Part shown: in pieces, positions 59,462 through 64,000 of the stretch
How positions within the stretch are numbered: the first letter of the stretch is position 1
Layout: the number at the start of each line of letters is the position of its first letter
Assembly (NCBI GenBank): GCA_037190175.1
Contig: JBBCJM010000027.1
Coordinates: forward strand, 3,506 to 67,505
Reading direction: 5' to 3'
Length of the DNA: 64,000 nt
From: JBBCJM01 sp037190175
GTDB lineage: Bacteria; Pseudomonadota; Alphaproteobacteria; Rhodobacterales; Rhodobacteraceae
Program-made: the position numbers and the translations under genes
The notes under the pieces: generated by a model
The model's input: only the letters and a program-made list of their open reading frames with translations
Told to the model about the DNA's origin: nothing
Database searches by the model: none

Positions 59462-61612
59462 ATGGCCGAACGTCTGGATCGCGCGGGCTTGAGGGTCGAT
59501 GCCCGGCTGGCGGCCTTTGTCGAGGGGCAGGCGCTGCCCGGCACCGGGGTGGAGCCGGCGCGGTTCTGGGCCGGGCTGGCCGAGGCCGCCGACCGGCTGG
59601 CGCCCGAGAACCGCGACCTGCTGGCGGTGCGCGAGCGGATGCAGGCGGCGCTGGACGGCTGGCACCGCGCGCATCCCGGCCAGCCCGACCCTGCCGCCTA
59701 TCGCGCCTTCCTGGGCGAGATCGGCTATCTGGTCGCCGAGGGCCCGGATTTCACCATCGAGACCGAGGGCGCCGACCCCGAGATCGCCGAGATCGCCGGG
59801 CCGCAGCTGGTGGTGCCGGTGCTGAACGCCCGTTATGCGCTGAACGCCGCCAACGCCCGCTGGGGCTCGCTCTACGACGCGCTCCACGGCACCGACGCGC
59901 TGGGCGACCCGCCGCAGGGCGGGGGCTACGATCCCGCCCGCGGCGAAAGGGTGATCGGCTGGGGGCGGGCGTTCCTGGATGACGTGGTGCCGCTGGCCGG
60001 CGCGTCCTGGGCGCAGGCGCGCGGCTTCCGGGTGGCAAGCGGGGTGCTGGTGGTGGCGACCGCGGCCGGCGACCGCAGCCTGATCGAGCCGGTGCAGTTC
60101 GCCGGCTACCGGGGCGAGCCCGGGGCGCCCACCCATGTGCTGCTGCGCCACCACGGGCTGCATATCGAGATCGCGATCGACCCCGCCGGCCCGATCGGCC
60201 GCGCCGACCTCGCCCATGTCGCCGACATCCGGCTGGAATCGGCCGTCTCTGCCATCATGGACTGCGAGGATTCCGTCGCGGCCGTCGATGCCGAGGACAA
60301 GGTGCTGGCCTATGCCAACTGGCTGGGGCTGATGAAGGGCGACCTGGCCGATACCTTCCAGAAGGGCGGGCGGGAGCTGACCCGCCGCCTGAACCCGGAC
60401 TTCGCCTGGACGGCCCCGGATGGCGGCAGCCTCACGGTCAAGGGCCGGGCGCTGATGCTGGTGAGGAACGTGGGCCTGCTGATGACCACCCCGGCGGTGC
60501 TGGACGCCGAGGGCCGGGAATTGCCCGAGGGGCTGCTCGACGCCTTCGTCACCACGCTCTGCGCGATGCACGACCTGGGCAAGCAGGAGGGGCCAAGGAA
60601 CTCCGCCCATGGGTCGGTCTACGTGGTCAAGCCCAAGCTGCACGGGCCGGCCGAGGTGGACTTCGCCTGCCGGACCTTCGATCTGGTCGAGGACACCCTG
60701 GGCCTGCCGCGCCACACGGTGAAGCTGGGGATCATGGACGAGGAGCGGCGCACCTCGGTCAACCTGCGCGAATGCATCCGCGCCGCGCGCCACCGGGTGG
60801 CCTTCATCAACACCGGCTTCCTGGACCGCACCGGCGACGAGATCCACACCGCGATGGAAGCCGGGCCGATGGTGCCCAAGGGCGAGATGAAGTCGCAGCC
60901 CTGGATCAGGGCCTACGAGGACCGCAACGTCGACATCGGCCTGGCCTGCGGGCTGCGGGGCCGGGCGCAGATCGGCAAGGGGATGTGGGCGGCGCCCGAC
61001 CTGATGGCCGCGATGCTGCGCGACAAGATCGGCCATCCGGAGGCCGGGGCCAATACCGCCTGGGTCCCCTCGCCCACCGCGGCCACGCTGCATGCCACCC
61101 ACTACCACCGGGTGGACGTGGCCGCGCGGCAGGCGGAGCTGGCGGCGGGCGGCCCGCGGGGCTCGCTGGACGACCTGCTGACCATCCCGCTGGCCAAGGG
61201 CAACTGGACCCCCGAGGTCATCCGGGCCGAGATCGACAACAACGCCCAGGGCATCCTCGGCTATGTGGTGCGCTGGGTCGATCAGGGGGTGGGCTGCTCC
61301 AAGGTGCCCGACATCCACGACGTGGGCCTGATGGAGGACCGGGCGACCTGCCGGATCTCCTCGCAGGCGCTGGCCAACTGGCTGCACCACGGGGTGGTCA
61401 CCGAGGCCGAGGTGATGGAGGCGATGCGGCGGATGGCCGCGGTGGTGGACCGGCAGAACGCCGGCGACCCCACCTATCGCCCGATGGCGCCCGGCTTCGA
61501 CGGCCCGGCCTTCGCCGCGGCCTGCGACCTGGTGTTCAAGGGGCGCGAACAGCCCTCGGGCTATACCGAGCCGGTGCTGCACGCCCGCCGCCAGCAGGTG
61601 AAGGCGGGATAG
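59462..61612 (+). CDS. glcB: Malate synthase G
   Basis: A 716-residue monomeric malate synthase condensing glyoxylate with acetyl-CoA. The Mg2+/glyoxylate site is in MDCEDSVAAVDAEDK, the CoA region in RNVGLLMTTPAVLD, and the catalytic base and C-terminal block in VPDIHDVGLMEDRATCRISSQ. Length matches the G isoform (about 720). A GGGAGACGGGAATG context supplies the ribosome-binding site. It could consume glyoxylate from isocitrate lyase-type cleavage, including, speculatively, that by the lyase at 10056. Confidence 0.96.
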   Translation: MAERLDRAGLRVDARLAAFVEGQALPGTGVEPARFWAGLAEAADRLAPENRDLLAVRERMQAALDGWHRAHPGQPDPAAYRAFLGEIGYLVAEGPDFTIETEGADPEIAEIAGPQLVVPVLNARYALNAANARWGSLYDALHGTDALGDPPQGGGYDPARGERVIGWGRAFLDDVVPLAGASWAQARGFRVASGVLVVATAAGDRSLIEPVQFAGYRGEPGAPTHVLLRHHGLHIEIAIDPAGPIGRADLAHVADIRLESAVSAIMDCEDSVAAVDAEDKVLAYANWLGLMKGDLADTFQKGGRELTRRLNPDFAWTAPDGGSLTVKGRALMLVRNVGLLMTTPAVLDAEGRELPEGLLDAFVTTLCAMHDLGKQEGPRNSAHGSVYVVKPKLHGPAEVDFACRTFDLVEDTLGLPRHTVKLGIMDEERRTSVNLRECIRAARHRVAFINTGFLDRTGDEIHTAMEAGPMVPKGEMKSQPWIRAYEDRNVDIGLACGLRGRAQIGKGMWAAPDLMAAMLRDKIGHPEAGANTAWVPSPTAATLHATHYHRVDVAARQAELAAGGPRGSLDDLLTIPLAKGNWTPEVIRAEIDNNAQGILGYVVRWVDQGVGCSKVPDIHDVGLMEDRATCRISSQALANWLHHGVVTEAEVMEAMRRMAAVVDRQNAGDPTYRPMAPGFDGPAFAAACDLVFKGREQPSGYTEPVLHARRQQVKAG

Positions 61613-61842
61613 GTCGTCGCGGCTTCGGCGCAACCCCACGGCCAAGTGACAACCGACTGAAAAACTCAGGATTGACATCCGGCCGCGGCGAGAGGACATT
61701 CCGTCCGAGCCGGGTGGCGCCCTGCCGCCCGAAACCGACGAATCCGGGGCGTGCCGGCAAGGCGCCTCCGATGCGCAGGAAAAGGACCGGGCATCTTGGC
61801 CAGCCGCCATCGTCGCGCAGGGATCCGCGGGGGCGCCCCCGC

Positions 61843-62088
61843 ATGATCGTCTGCCACTGCACCGGGATCACCGACCGCGAGATCGACGCCGCCATCGACT
61901 GGATGCGCGCCGCCGACCCGGAAACCATCATCACCCCCGGCAAGGTCTATCGTGCCTTGGGCCGCGCCGCCGATTGTGGCGGCTGCATGTCGCTTTTCGT
62001 AGCCACGATGCGCAGGAACGGCAATACTGAGGTTCCCATGCAGTTGCGCAACCTGAGACGCGCAGCCACACAGGAGGACCGGGCATGA
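61843..62088 (+). CDS. bfd: Bacterioferritin-associated ferredoxin-like (2Fe-2S) protein
   Basis: An 81-residue Bfd-type [2Fe-2S] protein. Cluster ligands C4 and C6 (VCHCTGIT) and C45 and C48 (ADCGGCMS) match the C-x-C...C-x2-C pattern. It delivers electrons to bacterioferritin for iron release. The C-terminal 20 residues are an extension beyond the core. Its stop overlaps the bfr ATG (ATGA), so the two are co-translated. The 230-bp upstream gap contains TTGACA at 61672-61677 but no clear -10 and no recognisable Fur-type box. Confidence 0.88.
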   Translation: MIVCHCTGITDREIDAAIDWMRAADPETIITPGKVYRALGRAADCGGCMSLFVATMRRNGNTEVPMQLRNLRRAATQEDRA

Positions 62089-62570
62089 AGGGTGACGACA
62101 AGGTCATCGAATATCTCAACCGCGCCCTGCGCAGCGAACTGACGGCGGTCAGCCAGTACTGGCTGCACTACCGGCTTCAGGACGACTGGGGGCTGAAACG
62201 GATGGCCAAGAAGAGCCGCGAGGAAAGCATCGAGGAGATGCACCACGCGGACAAGCTGATCACCCGCATCATCTTTCTGGAAGGCCACCCGAACCTGCAG
62301 AAGCTCGACCCTCTGCGGATCGGCGAGACCCCGCGCGAGACGCTGGACGCCGACCTGGCCGCCGAGCGCGAGGCGGCGGCGCTCTATCGCGAGGCGCGGG
62401 CCTATTGCCAGTCGGTCAACGACTATGTGTCGATGCAACTCTTCCAGGACCTGCTGGAGGACGAGGAGGGGCATATCGACTTCCTCGAGACCCAGATCGA
62501 CCTTTTCGAGCGGCTGGGGGCGGAACGCTATGCCCTGCTGAACGCCGCGCCGATGGACGAGGCGGACTAG
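62085..62570 (+). CDS. bfr: Bacterioferritin
   Basis: A 161-residue iron-storage protein forming a 24-mer shell. All ferroxidase residues of the family are at the expected numbers: E18, E51, H54, E94, E127 and H130, and M52 is the haem-bridging methionine. A GGAGG-type site overlaps the end of bfd. Translational coupling to bfd indicates co-regulation, presumably by iron. Confidence 0.97.
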   Translation: MKGDDKVIEYLNRALRSELTAVSQYWLHYRLQDDWGLKRMAKKSREESIEEMHHADKLITRIIFLEGHPNLQKLDPLRIGETPRETLDADLAAEREAAALYREARAYCQSVNDYVSMQLFQDLLEDEEGHIDFLETQIDLFERLGAERYALLNAAPMDEAD

Positions 62571-62598
62571 ATATCTTCCACCGGCTTCCGGCCCCCTG

Positions 62599-62620
62599 GC
62601 CCCGCCGCTCGCGGCGGGGC
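62599..62620 (+). terminator. GC-rich perfect hairpin after bfr
   Basis: Ten-base perfect arms GCCCCGCCGC / GCGGCGGGGC separated by 2 bp, 29 bp after the bfr stop. Strong stem but no T-run follows (GAAATGCG), so it is a possible transcript-end or stabilising hairpin rather than a classical intrinsic terminator. Confidence 0.35.
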
Positions 62621-62667
62621 GAAATGCGTGTGGCCGTCCGCATCATCGACACCCCGAGGAGACCCCG

Positions 62668-63957
62668 ATGACCGCCCGCACCGCCCCGCTGCCGGGGACC
62701 GAATGGATCAAGGCCCCGGCCCGCAGTTCCGCGCAGGACAGCGCCTCGGTCGAAGGGCCGGTGGCCGGGATCCTGGCCGCCGTGCAGTCCCGCGGCGACG
62801 CGGCGGTGCGCGAGTTCTCGGCCCGGTTCGACGGGGCGGATCTGGCGGCGTTCGAGGTGGGGCAGGCCGACCGGCAGGCGGCGGTGGCGGCGCTCGACCC
62901 CCAGACCCGGGCCGACACCGAATTCGCCATCGCCAATGTCCGCGCCTTCGCCGAGGCGCAGCTGGCCACCATCCGGCCGCTGGAGGTGGAAATCCGCCCC
63001 GGCGTCTTCATGGGGCACCGGGTGATTCCCATCGAAACCGTGGGATGTTACGTGCCCGGCGGGCGGTTCCCGCTGCTCTCGGCCCCGGTGATGACCATCG
63101 TGCCGGCCCGGGTGGCGGGGGTGGACCGGGTGGTGGCCTGCCTGCCGCCCAACGCCCACCTGGCGATGATCGCCGGCTGCCACCTGTCGGGCGCCGACCG
63201 CATCTTCCGCATCGGGGGCGCGCAGGCCATCGCCGCCATGGCCTACGGCACCGAGACCGTGCCGCGGGTGGACAAGATCGTCGGCCCCGGCAATGCCTTC
63301 GTCAACGAGGCCAAGCGGCAGGTGTTCGGCCCGGTGGGGATCGACCAACTGGCCGGCCCGTCCGAGATCTACATCCTGGCCGACGCCACCGGCGACGCGG
63401 CGATGATCGCGACCGACCTGCTGGCGCAGGCCGAGCATGACGTGCGCACCCGGGTGGGGCTGATCACCACCCACCGCGCCCTGGCCCAGGCGGTGCTGGC
63501 CGAGGTGGAGGCGCAACTGGCCACGCTCACCACCGCCGCGGTGGCCGGCCCGGCCTGGCGCGACTATGGCGAGATCATCCTGTGCCGGGACGAGGCGGCG
63601 ATGATCGCCTGTTCCGACCTGATCGCCGCGGAACACTTGCAGGTGCATACCGCCGATCCGCATGGCCTCGCGGCGCGGCTGCGCAACTATGGCTCGCTGT
63701 TCATCGGGGAACTGGCCAGCGTGGTCTATTCCGACAAGTGTTCCGGCACCAACCATACGCTGCCGACCATGGCGGCGGGGCGCTATACCGGCGGGCTCTG
63801 GGTCGGGGCCTATGTGAAGATCGCCACCCACCAGTGGCTGGACGAGCGGGGCGTGCAGGCCGTGGCCCCGCCCGCGGCGCGGCAGAGCGCGTCCGAGGGG
63901 CTGGAGGGCCACCGCCGCGCGGCGCAACTGCGGCTGGACCGGATGCAGCTGCGCTGA
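62668..63957 (+). CDS. Histidinol dehydrogenase family protein (divergent HisD-like)
   Basis: A 429-residue HisD-fold Zn/NAD dehydrogenase. NAD-region GCYVPGGRFPLLSAPVMT, KIVGPGNAFVNEAKRQVFG, GIDQLAGPSEIYILAD and the zinc residues in AQAEHDVRT and SGTNHTLPT are present. However the C-terminal part (GGLWVGAYVKIATHQWLDERG) and the second block (HRVIPIETVGCYVPGGRFP) differ from histidine-biosynthetic HisD and recall HisD paralogs such as sulfopropanediol dehydrogenase (HpsN) group. No other his gene is nearby. It may therefore oxidise an alcohol other than histidinol; the paralog reading is from remembered patterns. The start ATG at 62668 follows CGAGGAGAC. Confidence 0.85.
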   Translation: MTARTAPLPGTEWIKAPARSSAQDSASVEGPVAGILAAVQSRGDAAVREFSARFDGADLAAFEVGQADRQAAVAALDPQTRADTEFAIANVRAFAEAQLATIRPLEVEIRPGVFMGHRVIPIETVGCYVPGGRFPLLSAPVMTIVPARVAGVDRVVACLPPNAHLAMIAGCHLSGADRIFRIGGAQAIAAMAYGTETVPRVDKIVGPGNAFVNEAKRQVFGPVGIDQLAGPSEIYILADATGDAAMIATDLLAQAEHDVRTRVGLITTHRALAQAVLAEVEAQLATLTTAAVAGPAWRDYGEIILCRDEAAMIACSDLIAAEHLQVHTADPHGLAARLRNYGSLFIGELASVVYSDKCSGTNHTLPTMAAGRYTGGLWVGAYVKIATHQWLDERGVQAVAPPAARQSASEGLEGHRRAAQLRLDRMQLR

Positions 63958-64000
63958 GGGCCGCTCATCGCTCGCCTCACGGGCGCTCTTCGCTGCGAGG

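Noticed and set aside
61660..61700. TTGACA upstream of bfd as promoter or iron-responsive box
   Set aside because: The hexamer at 61672-61677 is perfect, but no acceptable -10 follows at 16-18 bp and no palindrome matching Fur, Irr or RirA sites that I know was found.
63958..64000. Short GC-rich sequence with CTCGC/GCGAG arms at the window end
   Set aside because: It might be a terminator or intergenic repeat after the HisD-like gene, but it is cut by the window edge and has no T-run.
1..64000. tRNA/rRNA genes, CRISPR arrays, IS elements, integrases or att sites
   Set aside because: None was recognised; gaps are short, no regularly spaced repeats or transposase/integrase motifs were seen. 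A tRNA or covariance-model scan was not possible here.

Overview
The window is about 64 kb of very GC-rich (visibly around 70%) chromosomal DNA, densely packed and with nearly every third codon position G or C. Gene content (glg operon, bacterioferritin pair, 2-aminobenzoyl-CoA pathway, many ABC/Tat-exported binding proteins, MmgE/PrpD and hydantoinase paralogs) and a GAGGATATTTTCGG-tailed intergenic hairpin point to an alphaproteobacterium, most likely Rhodobacterales. This placement is inference; no phylogeny was run. No rRNA, tRNA, CRISPR, IS element or phage gene was seen.

Layout. (1) 1-12.5 kb: a catabolic region around an FCD-type GntR regulator. It holds a hydantoinase/oxoprolinase pair with a Tat-exported solute-binding protein, two MmgE/PrpD proteins sandwiching a TcuA-like flavoprotein, and, divergently, the regulator with a PrpB-like C-C lyase and a third MmgE/PrpD protein. 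Four near-identical palindromes (consensus AGTGTCAACACT) lie in the two control regions, so the whole block is probably one regulon; the enzymes suggest catabolism of a polycarboxylic acid. (2) 12.5-14.7 kb: kynureninase and tryptophan 2,3-dioxygenase (tryptophan to anthranilate; no formamidase gene is visible). (3) 14.7-29.1 kb: AraC regulator, aldehyde dehydrogenase, UbiD-family decarboxylase, a dipeptide/nickel-type ABC transporter with an embedded Asp/Glu-racemase-like protein, a ThDP enzyme, an FAD oxidoreductase, a RidA protein and UbiX (flavin prenyltransferase that makes the UbiD cofactor). This looks like an uncharacterised uptake-plus-decarboxylation pathway. (4) 29.1-38.7 kb: the aerobic 2-aminobenzoyl-CoA (anthranilate) pathway: CoA ligase, monooxygenase/reductase fusion, 3-hydroxyacyl-CoA dehydrogenase, SDR, enoyl-CoA hydratase, acyl-CoA dehydrogenase, thioesterase, RidA and a MarR regulator, with a tandem TTCAAnnTTGAA operator in the divergent promoter region. 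It continues the chemistry begun by kynA/kynU.

(5) 38.7-42.5 kb: a three-gene operon for a fructose-containing disaccharide (mannosylfructose/sucrose-phosphate synthase-type glycosyltransferase, HAD phosphatase, GH32-like enzyme), preceded by a decayed gene fragment. (6) 42.7-46.9 kb: RND efflux pump and its membrane fusion protein. (7) 47.1-58.3 kb: complete glycogen operon glgP-glgB-glgC-glgA-glgX-pgm on the minus strand. (8) 58.3-64 kb: a 41-residue proline/glutamine-rich small protein, a TfoX-C-like protein, malate synthase G, bacterioferritin-associated ferredoxin plus bacterioferritin, and a divergent HisD-family dehydrogenase.

Many genes within the operons overlap by ATGA-type stop/start junctions, which helped fix the start codons. 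Functions are assigned from recognisable motifs and family resemblance only; substrate assignments for regions 1, 3 and 5 are inference.
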